From Eggerthella sp. CAG:368 (GTDB lineage: Bacteria; Actinomycetota; Coriobacteriia; Coriobacteriales; Eggerthellaceae): a stretch of 15,945 nucleotides of DNA. Both the position numbers and the translations under genes were made by a program. This document shows positions 7,019 through 14,043 of this stretch, piece by piece. The notes below the pieces were generated by a model. It was not told the origin of the DNA. It worked only from the letters and a program-made list of their open reading frames with translations, and did not search any database. The stretch's first letter is position 1. Every line of letters begins with the position of its first letter. The stretch is from the NCBI GenBank assembly GCA_000434775.1, contig FR895490.1:93114-109058 (forward strand). Direction: 5' to 3'.

Positions 7019-8826
7019 TCATCGACGGTGAATTCGAAAAGAAAATGGGGCTTGGCCCTTACACCGAAAAGCAGGGCAAGACCATGCTCGGCGCAGAGGC
7101 TATCATTGCTTCGCTTGAAGCCGAAGGAGTAGATACCGTTTTTGGTTATCCTGGGGGTCAGGCTATCAAGATTTATGATGCGCTCTATGATTCGGAAAAA
7201 ATCACCCATGTCCTTGCTCGTCATGAGCAGGGTGCAACACATGAAGCTGATGGGTATGCTCGTGCTACGGGAAAAACAGGTGTTGTTATTGTAACGAGTG
7301 GTCCAGGTGCAACCAATACCGTCACAGGAATTGCAACTGCCTACATGGATAGTGTTCCTATGGTGGTAATTACGGGGCAGGTTCCGCGCAGCGTTATTGG
7401 TACCGATGCGTTCCAGGAGTCAGATATCGTAGGCATTACAATGCCAATCGTTAAGCACAGCTACTTACTGCAGAGCTGCGAAGACATGACGCGTACCTTC
7501 CGCGAAGCATTCTATATCGCAAATTCGGGTCGTCCGGGTCCTGTTTTGATTGATATTCCTTCTGACCTTGCTGGATCAGAGATGGTGTTTGAATATCCAG
7601 CTGATGTTCATATTCCTTCCTATAAGCCAACAGTTAAGGGCAATGTTCGTCAAATCCGTCAAGCAGTTGACATGATTAAGGAAGCAAAACGTCCTATTCT
7701 CTATATTGGCGGTGGTATTATCGCTTCGCATTCTGAGCGCGAATTGCTTAGCGTAGCAGAAAGCATGCAAATTCCTGTTGTTACTACCTTGATGGGCAAG
7801 GGCGCATTTCCTGCCTCTCATCCTCTCAATTTGGGTCATGTAGGTATGCATGGTTCTAAGTATGCAAACTATGCTATTACCAATGCCGACTTGCTCATTG
7901 CCGTAGGCGCGCGTTTTTCCGATCGTGTAACAGGGAAATTGGCCGATTTTGCACCTTATGCCAAGGTAATTCATGTTGATGTTGACCCTGCAGAAATCGG
8001 CAAAAACCGTATGCCTCAGATTCCTATTGTAGGCGACGCGAAGGTTGTTCTTTCAGGCATTGAGGAACAGATTAATGCTGAGCATTTTGAACCTATTACA
8101 CAGGAATGGTTAGCTCAGATCAATGAGTGGCGCGAGGCCCATCCATTCTACAGTCCTGGTCTTGCAACCCCTACGGGAACTATTTCACCTGAAGGTGCTC
8201 TTGATTTGCTCTCCGACATGCTCGAGCAAGATAATTCCATTGTCACTACTGAAGTGGGGCAACATCAAATGTGGGCAGCTCAGCACATTGATCGAGGTGT
8301 GCCTCGCACCTTCTTAACGAGTGGTGGCTTGGGTACGATGGGCTTTGGTTTTCCGGCAGCAATAGGTGCTAAGGTTGCCTACCCTGAAAAAGAAGTTGTT
8401 TGTATTGCTGGTGACGGATCGTTCCAGATGAACATTCAAGAAATGGCAACCGCAGCAATTAATAACATTAATGTCAAAGTGTTACTCATGAACAATTCTG
8501 CCTTAGGCATGGTTCATCAGTGGCAGGGTCTCTTCTATGAAGAGCGTTACAGCGAAACCGTTTTACCAGATAACCCTGATTTCGTCATGCTGTCTAAAGC
8601 GTATGGCTGGCAGGCAGAAAAGGTTGAAAAGCCTGAAGATCTTACTGAAGCAATGAAGCGTTTGCTCGATGCTGAAGGTCCAGCGCTTTTGGATATGCGT
8701 TTCGATCGCTCAGAAAACGTATTCCCTATGGTTGCTCCTGGTGCTCCGCTTGACGATATCATTGGCGCCATCAATGTAGGTCCCATATCGGAAATGATTG
8801 ATATGCATGAAGAGGAAGGCGAGTAA
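7015..8826 (+). CDS. ilvB: Acetolactate synthase (acetohydroxyacid synthase), large catalytic subunit
   Basis: ThDP-dependent condensation of pyruvate with pyruvate or 2-ketobutyrate, the committed step of valine/leucine and isoleucine synthesis. It has 603 residues. The catalytic Glu71 is in LARHEQGATHEADGYAR, GYPGG is at about 44-48, and the ThDP/Mg motif runs from GDG (466-468) to MNN (492-494). The C-terminal FPMVAPGAPLDDII is typical of the anabolic biosynthetic enzyme. The segment ATHEADGYAR differs by two residues from the common AAHAADGYAR; the catalytic Glu is intact. An N-terminal extension of about 20 residues precedes the usual MLGAEAII. The start overlaps the ilvD stop (ATGA at 7015-7018), and ilvN starts 2 bp after the stop, so the three genes form a tightly coupled unit under the T-box. 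Pairing with the regulatory subunit IlvN distinguishes it from catabolic acetolactate synthases. Confidence 0.97.
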   Translation: MIIDGEFEKKMGLGPYTEKQGKTMLGAEAIIASLEAEGVDTVFGYPGGQAIKIYDALYDSEKITHVLARHEQGATHEADGYARATGKTGVVIVTSGPGATNTVTGIATAYMDSVPMVVITGQVPRSVIGTDAFQESDIVGITMPIVKHSYLLQSCEDMTRTFREAFYIANSGRPGPVLIDIPSDLAGSEMVFEYPADVHIPSYKPTVKGNVRQIRQAVDMIKEAKRPILYIGGGIIASHSERELLSVAESMQIPVVTTLMGKGAFPASHPLNLGHVGMHGSKYANYAITNADLLIAVGARFSDRVTGKLADFAPYAKVIHVDVDPAEIGKNRMPQIPIVGDAKVVLSGIEEQINAEHFEPITQEWLAQINEWREAHPFYSPGLATPTGTISPEGALDLLSDMLEQDNSIVTTEVGQHQMWAAQHIDRGVPRTFLTSGGLGTMGFGFPAAIGAKVAYPEKEVVCIAGDGSFQMNIQEMATAAINNINVKVLLMNNSALGMVHQWQGLFYEERYSETVLPDNPDFVMLSKAYGWQAEKVEKPEDLTEAMKRLLDAEGPALLDMRFDRSENVFPMVAPGAPLDDIIGAINVGPISEMIDMHEEEGE

Positions 8827-8828
8827 TC

Positions 8829-9314
8829 ATGAGGCACATTCTTTCTGTTCTTGTTGAAAACAAATCAGGTGTTCTCTCTCGTGTTGCGGGCTTGATTTCA
8901 CGCCGTGGTTTCAATATTGAATCACTTTCGGTAGGTCCAACAGAAGATCAAACGCTTTCCCGTGTAACTATTGTTATGGAAGCGGATGATGTTGCTTATG
9001 AGCAAATCACCAAGCAGCTTCATAAGCTTATCAGTGTTCATAAAATTACCGATCTTACGGGAGGCAATGCGATTGAGCGCGAGCTTGTTTTATTTAAAGT
9101 TCATGCTCCTCAGGATATGCGTAGTGAAATTATCGAGATCGCTAATATCTTTCGTGCCAAGATTGTTGATGTTGGAAAGAGTTCGTTAACTATCGAGGTG
9201 ACGGGAACCCAAAGCAAACTACAGGGTATTGAAGACTTGCTTCGTGCCTATGGCATCAAGGAAATTATCCGTACCGGCATGATTGCAATGTCACGTGGTT
9301 CAAAGACGAGCTAG
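8829..9314 (+). CDS. ilvN: Acetolactate synthase, small regulatory subunit
   Basis: ACT-domain regulatory subunit that activates IlvB and confers valine feedback inhibition in the family. It has 161 residues, the usual length. The N-terminal ACT domain (about 2-75) shows the typical ILSVLVENKSGVLSRVAGL and RRGFNIESLSVG. The C-terminal domain holds ELVLFKV, a conserved ALS small-subunit stretch, and ends near IREIIRTG-like sequence (KEIIRTGMIAMSRG). It begins 2 bp after ilvB, with an AGGAAGG-type Shine-Dalgarno inside the ilvB 3' end. After ilvN the operon is interrupted by 133 bp with a possible weak terminator, a palindrome and a possible promoter before ilvC. Confidence 0.96.
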   Translation: MRHILSVLVENKSGVLSRVAGLISRRGFNIESLSVGPTEDQTLSRVTIVMEADDVAYEQITKQLHKLISVHKITDLTGGNAIERELVLFKVHAPQDMRSEIIEIANIFRAKIVDVGKSSLTIEVTGTQSKLQGIEDLLRAYGIKEIIRTGMIAMSRGSKTS

Positions 9315-9319
9315 TACCG

Positions 9320-9337
9320 AGCAAGGTTTGCTGTTTT
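9320..9337 (+). terminator. Weak terminator-like hairpin after ilvN
   Basis: AGCAA (9320-9324) and TTGCT (9328-9332) form a 5-bp stem with a GGT loop, followed by GTTTT. It is too short to be a strong terminator, but could lower read-through into ilvC. Confidence 0.2.
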
Positions 9338-9379
9338 ATTACGCGATGCTTTTGTGAGGAATGAAAGCAGAGCGGCTAA

Positions 9380-9407
9380 ATACACCGTGGAATATCCACG
9401 AATGTAT
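9380..9407 (+). promoter_or_regulatory. Palindrome upstream of ilvC
   Basis: CGTGGA-ATA-TCCACG (9386-9400) is a perfect 6-bp inverted repeat, flanked by a second pair ATACA (9380-9384) and TGTAT (9403-9407). It lies at the -35 position relative to the proposed ilvC promoter. It could be an operator or an RNA hairpin in read-through transcripts; it has no T run, so it is not a terminator. Confidence 0.45.
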
Positions 9408-9412
9408 ACAAT

Positions 9413-9421
9413 TGTGATAAT
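9413..9421 (+). promoter_or_regulatory. Possible extended -10 promoter for ilvC
   Basis: TGTGATAAT is a TGn-extended -10 (GATAAT, 5 of 6 consensus bases). No good -35 is visible, because its place is occupied by the palindrome. It is 26 bp before the ilvC ATG. Confidence 0.4.
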
Positions 9422-9447
9422 CAGTCATTGAGTAGAAGGGAAATAAC

Positions 9448-10443
9448 ATGGCTGTAACTATTTATTACGAACAGGACGTAGATCCCTCATTGATCCAGAG
9501 CAAGAAGATTGCCATCATTGGTTATGGTTCTCAGGGTCATGCGCACGCTCTGAACCTCAAAGATTCTGGATGCGATGTTCGTGTGGGTCTTCGCGAAGGT
9601 TCGAGCTCTTGGGCAGTTGCTGAAGAAGCTGGTCTTAAGGTTACGGACATTGATACTGCTGCAGAAGAAGCTGATTTCATTATGATCTTGGTTCCTGATG
9701 AGAAGCAGCCTCAGGTTTATGAAAACCACATTGCAAAACACCTCAAGGCTGGCGATACCTTGGCATTTGCTCACGGTTTCAACATCCATTACGGATACAT
9801 CAAGGCTCCTGAAGATGTAAATGTTGTAATGATCGCCCCTAAGGGTCCTGGTCATATCGTACGTCGTCAGTTTACTGAGGGCTCTGGTGTTCCAGATCTT
9901 GCTTGCGTATATCAGGACGCAACGGGTAATGCGTTTGATTTGGCTCTTTCTTATGCGTGGGGCGTTGGCGGAGCTCGTTCCGGCATCATTAAGGCAACCT
10001 TTAAAGAGGAAACCGAAGAAGACCTCTTTGGCGAGCAGGCAGTTCTTTGTGGTGGCTTGGTTGAGTTGGTTAAAGCTGGCTTTGAAACCTTGGTTGAGGC
10101 AGGCTACCCACCAGAGCTTGCATATTTTGAGTGCTATCACGAGATGAAGATGATCGTTGACTTGATGTATGAATCGGGTATTCACTTCATGAACTACTCC
10201 ATCTCTAACACTGCAGAATATGGTGAGTACTATGCTGGTCCTAAGGTTATCAACGAGGAATCACGCAAGGCTATGAAGCTTATTCTTGAGCGCATTCAGA
10301 ATGGTGAGTTTGCTCGCGAATTCGTTGAAGATTGCAATAATAATCACAAGTGGCTTATTGAGCAGCGTGAGGCAATCAACGATCATGAGATCGAAAAGAC
10401 GGGCGAAAAGATCCGTTCTATGTTCTCTTGGATCAAGAAATAA
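9448..10443 (+). CDS. ilvC: Ketol-acid reductoisomerase (class I)
   Basis: Mg- and NADPH-dependent isomerisation and reduction of acetolactate or acetohydroxybutyrate, the step between IlvBN and IlvD. It has 331 residues, the short class I form. The Rossmann motif is GYGSQGHAHA (25-34). Arg49 and Ser52-54 in the LREGSSSW loop fit NADPH preference. Catalytic and metal-binding residues are His109 (AHGF), Lys132 (PKGPGH), Asp192 and Glu196 (DLFGEQ), Glu228 and Glu232 (ECYHEMK) and Ser253. The Shine-Dalgarno AAGGGA is well placed before the ATG. It is separated from ilvN by 133 bp and may be partly independently transcribed. A very strong terminator ends the unit. leuABCD and ilvE are not in the window. 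Confidence 0.97.
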   Translation: MAVTIYYEQDVDPSLIQSKKIAIIGYGSQGHAHALNLKDSGCDVRVGLREGSSSWAVAEEAGLKVTDIDTAAEEADFIMILVPDEKQPQVYENHIAKHLKAGDTLAFAHGFNIHYGYIKAPEDVNVVMIAPKGPGHIVRRQFTEGSGVPDLACVYQDATGNAFDLALSYAWGVGGARSGIIKATFKEETEEDLFGEQAVLCGGLVELVKAGFETLVEAGYPPELAYFECYHEMKMIVDLMYESGIHFMNYSISNTAEYGEYYAGPKVINEESRKAMKLILERIQNGEFAREFVEDCNNNHKWLIEQREAINDHEIEKTGEKIRSMFSWIKK

Positions 10444-10445
10444 CA

Positions 10446-10466
10446 ATACGAAATTACTATTCGTAT
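10446..10466 (+). repeat. Hairpin just after ilvC
   Basis: ATACGA (10446-10451) and TCGTAT (10461-10466) form a perfect 6-bp stem with a 9-nt loop, directly ahead of the strong terminator. It may protect the 3' end of the transcript. Confidence 0.35.
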
Positions 10467-10470
10467 GTTT

Positions 10471-10503
10471 AAAACCTAGAAGCTTCGGCTTCTAGGTTTT
10501 TCT
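10471..10503 (+). terminator. Strong intrinsic terminator of the ilv unit
   Basis: AAAACCTAGAAGC (10471-10483) pairs perfectly with GCTTCTAGGTTTT (10488-10500) around a TTCG tetraloop, with T-rich sequence after it. The A run on the left makes it potentially bidirectional. Confidence 0.95.
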
Positions 10504-10636
10504 TGTTATTGGGCGTTTTATTTCTTCTCGGTTTTACTAACGTAAGGCAATAAACCGTTACCATTTGAGTATTGAGCCACTCGCTTTTCATTTCCTGATG
10601 ATGTGTGTATGTTTCGATTTATCGTGCTAAAGTGTT

Positions 10637-10665
10637 TTGATCTAGTAACAGGCTTCTTATATACA
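10637..10665 (+). promoter_or_regulatory. Putative serC promoter
   Basis: TTGATC (10637-10642) and TATACA (10660-10665) with a 17-bp spacer. Transcription would start near 10672, about 20 nt before the ATG. The rest of 10504-10636 shows no coding signal. Confidence 0.45.
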
Positions 10666-10673
10666 AAAGAAGC
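10652..10673 (+). promoter_or_regulatory. Inverted repeat over the serC promoter, candidate operator
   Basis: GCTTCTT (10652-10658) and AAGAAGC (10667-10673) are exact inverted repeats with an 8-nt spacer containing the proposed -10. If transcription starts further upstream, it would instead be a hairpin followed by GTTTT in the serC leader. It lies 6 bp before the GAAAGGA ribosome binding site. Confidence 0.45.
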
Positions 10674-10692
10674 GTTTTGAAAGGATTTGTTT

Positions 10693-11775
10693 ATGGGAAG
10701 GGTGTACAACTTTTCTGCTGGTCCCGCAGTTCTTCCTGAAGAGGTATTGCGCGAGGCTGCTGAGGAAATGCTCGACTACAAAGGCTGCGGCATGTCAGTT
10801 ATGGAAATGAGTCACCGATCTAAGACTTTTGCCGAAATTATTGAAACGGCAGAAGCGGATTTGCGCGAACTCATGAACATTCCTTCAAATTACAAGGTTC
10901 TTTTCTTGCAGGGTGGTGCATCTCAGCAATTTGCCGCAATCCCAATGAACCTCATGCTTACTGGTAAGGCTGACTATATTGTTTCAGGAAGTTGGTCCAA
11001 AAAAGCTTATAAAGAAGCAACCATGTTTGGTAATGCGCGTTGCGTGGCGTCAAGTGAGGATGAAAACTTCTCCTATATTCCCGATGTTGATTCTCTTGAT
11101 TTAGATCCAGAGGCAGATTATGTCTATATCTGCGAAAACGAAACCATTTACGGAACTCATTATCATAAACTCCCCGAAACAGGAGATGTTCCTTTGGTTT
11201 CCGATGTTTCTTCTTGTTTTTTGTCTGAGCCTGTTGATGTTTCCAAGTACGGTCTTATTTATGGTGGCGTTCAAAAGAATGTTGGTCCTGCGGGCGTAGT
11301 GATTGTTATTATCCGCGAGGATTTAGTCAAAGACGAATGGCTTCCAAATACTCCTACCATGCTTCGTTATAAGACACAGGTTGACAACGATAGTCTTTAC
11401 AACACGCCTCCTGCCTATGGCATTTACATTTGTGGCAAAGTTTTCAAATGGCTTAAAGCTCAAGGCGGTCTTGAGGCAATGAAGCAGCGTAACGAGGAAA
11501 AGGCTCAGCTTCTTTACGATTATCTCGATCAGAGCTCGTTATTTAAGGCTACTGCACGTAAAGAAGATCGTTCTATCATGAACGTTCCATTCATTACGGG
11601 AAGCGATGAGCTTGATGCAGAATTTGTTGCGGAAGCTAAAAAAGTTGGCATCGAAAGCATCAAGGGTCACCGAAGCGTTGGCGGTATGCGTGCAAGCATT
11701 TATAACGCTATGCCTAAAGAGGGTGTAGAGAAGCTTGTTGAGTTCATGAAGGAATTTGAGGCAAAGCATCTTTAA
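10693..11775 (+). CDS. serC: Phosphoserine aminotransferase
   Basis: PLP enzyme converting 3-phosphohydroxypyruvate and glutamate to phosphoserine (serine synthesis), and often also acting in PLP synthesis. It has 360 residues, typical. It starts RVYNFSAGPAVLPEEVL, and the PLP-binding lysine is Lys195 in YGGVQKNVGPAGV. LFLQGGASQQFAAIPMN, the phosphate- and cofactor-binding segment, is near 70-86, and GGMRASIYNAMP near the C-terminus binds substrate carboxylate. ATG 10693 is chosen because GAAAGGA lies 7 nt upstream; a TTG at 10687 overlaps this spacing and is unlikely. The gene stands alone between strong ilv termination and the rpsA promoter region. serA and serB are not in the window. Confidence 0.96.
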   Translation: MGRVYNFSAGPAVLPEEVLREAAEEMLDYKGCGMSVMEMSHRSKTFAEIIETAEADLRELMNIPSNYKVLFLQGGASQQFAAIPMNLMLTGKADYIVSGSWSKKAYKEATMFGNARCVASSEDENFSYIPDVDSLDLDPEADYVYICENETIYGTHYHKLPETGDVPLVSDVSSCFLSEPVDVSKYGLIYGGVQKNVGPAGVVIVIIREDLVKDEWLPNTPTMLRYKTQVDNDSLYNTPPAYGIYICGKVFKWLKAQGGLEAMKQRNEEKAQLLYDYLDQSSLFKATARKEDRSIMNVPFITGSDELDAEFVAEAKKVGIESIKGHRSVGGMRASIYNAMPKEGVEKLVEFMKEFEAKHL

Positions 11776-11849
11776 AAGCACTAATTTAAAGGGCTTAGGC
11801 ATACTTTAACAGTATCGCTTCTTGATGATGAATTATTGGTGAGGGTTAG

Positions 11850-11866
11850 ATTGCGTAAATGGCAAT
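11850..11866 (+). promoter_or_regulatory. ATTGCG palindrome, copy 1 (serC-rpsA gap)
   Basis: ATTGC-GTAAATG-GCAAT, 5-bp inverted repeat. It closely resembles the second copy 35 bp downstream (shared pattern ATTGCGyAAATrnGCAAT). Neither is followed by a T run. Confidence 0.4.
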
Positions 11867-11882
11867 AAAAGTACTTACTTTT

Positions 11883-11904
11883 TAATTGCGCAAATACGCA
11901 ATTA
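11883..11904 (+). promoter_or_regulatory. ATTGCG palindrome, copy 2 (serC-rpsA gap)
   Basis: TAATTGCG-CAAATA-CGCAATTA, a perfect 8-bp inverted repeat, 60-80 bp upstream of the rpsA -10. Together with copy 1 it looks like a double binding site for a dimeric regulator; the regulator is unknown to me. The 344-bp gap between serC and rpsA holds these palindromes, the promoter and the leader, and no gene. Confidence 0.45.
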
Positions 11905-11962
11905 GCCTTCATTTAGAAAAACTTTACCTAAAAGAAAATAAACGCATAGATATTTTGGGGTA

Positions 11963-11971
11963 TGGTATACT
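11963..11971 (+). promoter_or_regulatory. Extended -10 promoter for rpsA
   Basis: TGGTATACT combines a TGn extension with TATACT. The -35 region is weak. The start would be near 11978, giving a leader of about 140 nt. Confidence 0.6.
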
Positions 11972-12018
11972 CGAACGGTCTGTGTAGAAGCAGATAGAGT
12001 AATTGTTGGCCCCCGAGA

Positions 12019-12116
12019 CATGTTTGTTGTTGGCGAGGTTTCTTCTCGTAACATGCATGTGAATGTTTAACTACAAACACGTACGAAGGGTCCCCGAAAT
12101 TTTTTGAAAGGGGTCC
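12019..12116 (+). promoter_or_regulatory. Structured rpsA leader with hairpin over the ribosome binding site
   Basis: An upper hairpin is formed by CATGTT (12019-12024) with AACATG (12050-12055), containing a smaller CGAG/CTCG hairpin (12034-12037/12045-12048). Next to the start, GG-T-CCCC (12089-12095) can pair with GGGG-T-CC (12110-12116), burying the Shine-Dalgarno AAAGGGG that serves the TTG start at 12120. This suggests translational control, perhaps by S1 itself, which is known to control its own translation in E. coli. The structure here is inferred by eye. Confidence 0.4.
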
Positions 12117-12119
12117 GTT

Positions 12120-13286
12120 TTGACCGAAATCAAAAACACGTCCGTTATCGAATTCGAAGACATTTCTGATGAAGAAATGAACCAGATGATCGACGGCACT
12201 TTGACCGATTTTGATGAGGGCGATCTCATCGACGGCACTGTTGTTAAGATCGAGCATGATGAGGTTCTCGTTGATATCGGATTCAAGAGCGAAGGTGTTA
12301 TTCCTGCACGTGAGCTTTCTATCCGTAAAGATGCTGATCCATCTGAGGTTGTTAACCTTGGCGATAAACTTGAAGCTCTCGTTCTTCAGAAGGAAGATAA
12401 GGATGGTCGTCTTATTCTTTCTAAGAAGCGTGCTGAGTACGAACGTGCTTGGATTCAGGTTGAAGATAAGTTCAAGGCTGGAGAAGTTGTTACTGGTGAA
12501 GTTATCGAGGTTGTTAAGGGTGGCTTGATTCTTGACATTGGTCTCCGTGGCTTCTTGCCTGCTTCTTTGGTTGACCTTCGTCGTGTTAAGGATCTTACCG
12601 CTTATCTTGGTACTGAAATTGAAGCTCGCGTTATCGAGATGGATCGCAACCGCAACAACGTCGTTCTTTCTCGTCGTGTTCTTCTTGAGGAAGGCCGCAA
12701 GAATGAGCGTGCTGAAATTCTCGAGAAGCTCACTAAGGGTATGCGCTTGAAGGGCACCGTTTCTTCTATCGTAGACTTTGGTGCTTTCGTTGATCTTGGC
12801 GGTATTGATGGTCTTATCCATATTTCCGAGCTCTCTTGGAGCCACGTAAATCATCCTTCTGAGGTTGTTAAGGTTGGCGAAGAGGTTGAGGTTGAGGTTC
12901 TCGATGTTGATTTGCAGCGTGAACGCATCTCTTTGGGTCTCAAGCAGACCACCGAGGATCCTTGGACTAAGCTCGTTGAGACTTATCCTGTTGGCACCAT
13001 CACCGATGGCAAAGTTACCAAGATTGTTCCTTTCGGTGCATTCATTGAGCTGGGCGACAACGTAGAAGGCTTGGTGCACATCTCCGAGATGGCATTGAAG
13101 CACATTGATTCACCTGCTCAGGTTGTTCATGTTGGTGACACCGTTAAGGTTAAGGTTATGGACGTAAATGTTGAGCGTCGTCGCATTTCCTTGTCTATGA
13201 AGGCTGCTGCAGAGGATCTTGGTCTTGAGATCGCTGTTGAAGAGCCAGAGGCTAAAGAAGAGGCTTCTGCTCCTGAAGCTGAATAA
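12120..13286 (+). CDS. rpsA: 30S ribosomal protein S1, four S1 domains
   Basis: RNA-binding ribosomal protein that helps mRNA engage the 30S subunit. It has 388 residues with four S1 (OB-fold) repeats at about 35-104, 121-190, 206-277 and 292-361. Repeats 3 and 4 carry the strongest consensus (VDFGAFVDL...GLIHISEL and VPFGAFIEL...GLVHISEM). A short acidic, Ala/Glu-rich tail ends the protein. Four domains match actinobacterial and Gram-positive forms, not the six of E. coli; the tail is much shorter than in Mycobacterium. The start is TTG: an in-frame TGA at 12105 leaves no upstream alternative, and AAAGGGG sits 6 nt before it. Codons are strongly biased to GTT/CTT/GCT, as expected for high expression. 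Its strong terminator separates it from coaE. Confidence 0.96.
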   Translation: MTEIKNTSVIEFEDISDEEMNQMIDGTLTDFDEGDLIDGTVVKIEHDEVLVDIGFKSEGVIPARELSIRKDADPSEVVNLGDKLEALVLQKEDKDGRLILSKKRAEYERAWIQVEDKFKAGEVVTGEVIEVVKGGLILDIGLRGFLPASLVDLRRVKDLTAYLGTEIEARVIEMDRNRNNVVLSRRVLLEEGRKNERAEILEKLTKGMRLKGTVSSIVDFGAFVDLGGIDGLIHISELSWSHVNHPSEVVKVGEEVEVEVLDVDLQRERISLGLKQTTEDPWTKLVETYPVGTITDGKVTKIVPFGAFIELGDNVEGLVHISEMALKHIDSPAQVVHVGDTVKVKVMDVNVERRRISLSMKAAAEDLGLEIAVEEPEAKEEASAPEAE

Positions 13287-13313
13287 AATACACCTTTAAA
13301 AGTGTTTGTAGCG

Positions 13314-13344
13314 CGGTGGGGTCATTATGGCCTCACCGTTTTTT
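13314..13344 (+). terminator. Intrinsic terminator after rpsA
   Basis: CGGTGGGG (13314-13321) pairs with CCTCACCG (13331-13338), eight pairs including one G-U, followed by six T. Confidence 0.9.
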
Positions 13345-13370
13345 GTTCATGATAGTGAAGGGTAGGAGAC

Positions 13371-13391
13371 ATGCACTCTTCGTTATTGTGA
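13371..13391 (+). other. Possible six-codon upstream ORF before coaE
   Basis: ATG CAC TCT TCG TTA TTG TGA, preceded by TAGGAG at good spacing. It ends 13 nt before the coaE ATG and is in another frame. Without a known family this is only a candidate; the leaderless promoter model for coaE would exclude it from the mRNA. Confidence 0.2.
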
Positions 13392-13397
13392 TACCAT
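13389..13397 (+). promoter_or_regulatory. Extended -10 that would give a leaderless coaE mRNA
   Basis: TGATACCAT (TGn plus TACCAT) ends 7 bp before the coaE ATG, so transcription would begin at or within a base of the start codon. No -35 is obvious. Confidence 0.4.
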
Positions 13398-13404
13398 TAA
13401 TCAC

Positions 13405-14007
13405 ATGATTAAGATATTTGTTACCGGAGGAATTGGCTCCGGAAAATCCACACTCATTTCTTTTTTGGAAGCTCATGGAGCGGCCACGGTTCAGGCTGAC
13501 CTCGTGGGGCATCAAAATCTTTTCAAGCCCGAGGTGAAAGGTGCTCTCGTCACCGCTTTTGGTGCAGATATTCTTGACGAGTCAGGGGAAGTAAATCGAG
13601 CTACTTTGGCTGCTAAGGCGTTTTCTTCGGCAGAAAACACGAGGCTTCTTGATTCTATAACGCTTCCGTTTGTGTATTCGGAAAGTCTTGCAGCTCTCGA
13701 AGAACTTGGTAAAACGCACAAGGTTGTTGTGTTGGAAATGGCTATTCTTGATGGTCGCGATAATTTTGGAGACAACGCCGATCTTATCATTGCGGTTACC
13801 ACTTCAGAAGAAGTTCGGATTAAGCGTTTGATGGAGTATCGAGGGTTTTCTGAAGAGGATGCGCGGAATCGTCTTGCTAATCAAGTGTCAGAGGAGCGTC
13901 GCCTCGCTATTGCCGATGTCGTCTTCACTAATGATGGAACTGTTGAAGAATTTGAAGCGCAAATTGATTCATGGTGGGAGTCTTTCAAAAAGGAGTACCA
14001 TCTGTAA
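13405..14007 (+). CDS. coaE: Dephospho-CoA kinase
   Basis: Last step of coenzyme A synthesis: ATP-dependent phosphorylation of the 3'-hydroxyl of dephospho-CoA. It has 200 residues, normal for the single-domain bacterial enzyme; the mycobacterial form has an extra C-terminal UPF0157 domain that is absent here. The P-loop is GGIGSGKST (8-16). Further family segments are QADLVGH (the usual DAD region), the lid RGFSEEDARNRLANQVS, and IADVVFTNDGT near the C-terminus. The DAD and ThP regions are divergent (ITLPFV replaces ITHPxV). No Shine-Dalgarno is visible in the 20 nt before the ATG, which starts immediately with the conserved N-terminus, so it may be translated from a leaderless mRNA. It sits between rpsA and uvrB, the actinobacterial order. 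uvrB begins 36 bp downstream and is likely cotranscribed. Confidence 0.92.
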   Translation: MIKIFVTGGIGSGKSTLISFLEAHGAATVQADLVGHQNLFKPEVKGALVTAFGADILDESGEVNRATLAAKAFSSAENTRLLDSITLPFVYSESLAALEELGKTHKVVVLEMAILDGRDNFGDNADLIIAVTTSEEVRIKRLMEYRGFSEEDARNRLANQVSEERRLAIADVVFTNDGTVEEFEAQIDSWWESFKKEYHL

Positions 14008-14043
14008 CGTTTTTTGGAATCTGGATAAACTAAGGGGTATTCG

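Noticed and set aside
9487..10185. 232-codon minus-strand open frame across ilvC
   Set aside because: Antisense shadow of ilvC with no family resemblance and no ribosome binding site logic.
11770..11791. CTTTAAA/TTTAAAG hairpin at the serC stop codon as a terminator
   Set aside because: The arms are perfect but purely AT-rich except the ends, and no T run follows, so an intrinsic terminator is not supported.
11928..13103. 391-codon open frame on the minus strand across rpsA
   Set aside because: It is the mirror of rpsA, produced by its strong GTT/CTT/GAG codon bias. The translation is rich in Asn/Leu without any recognisable domain, and rpsA on the plus strand is unmistakable.
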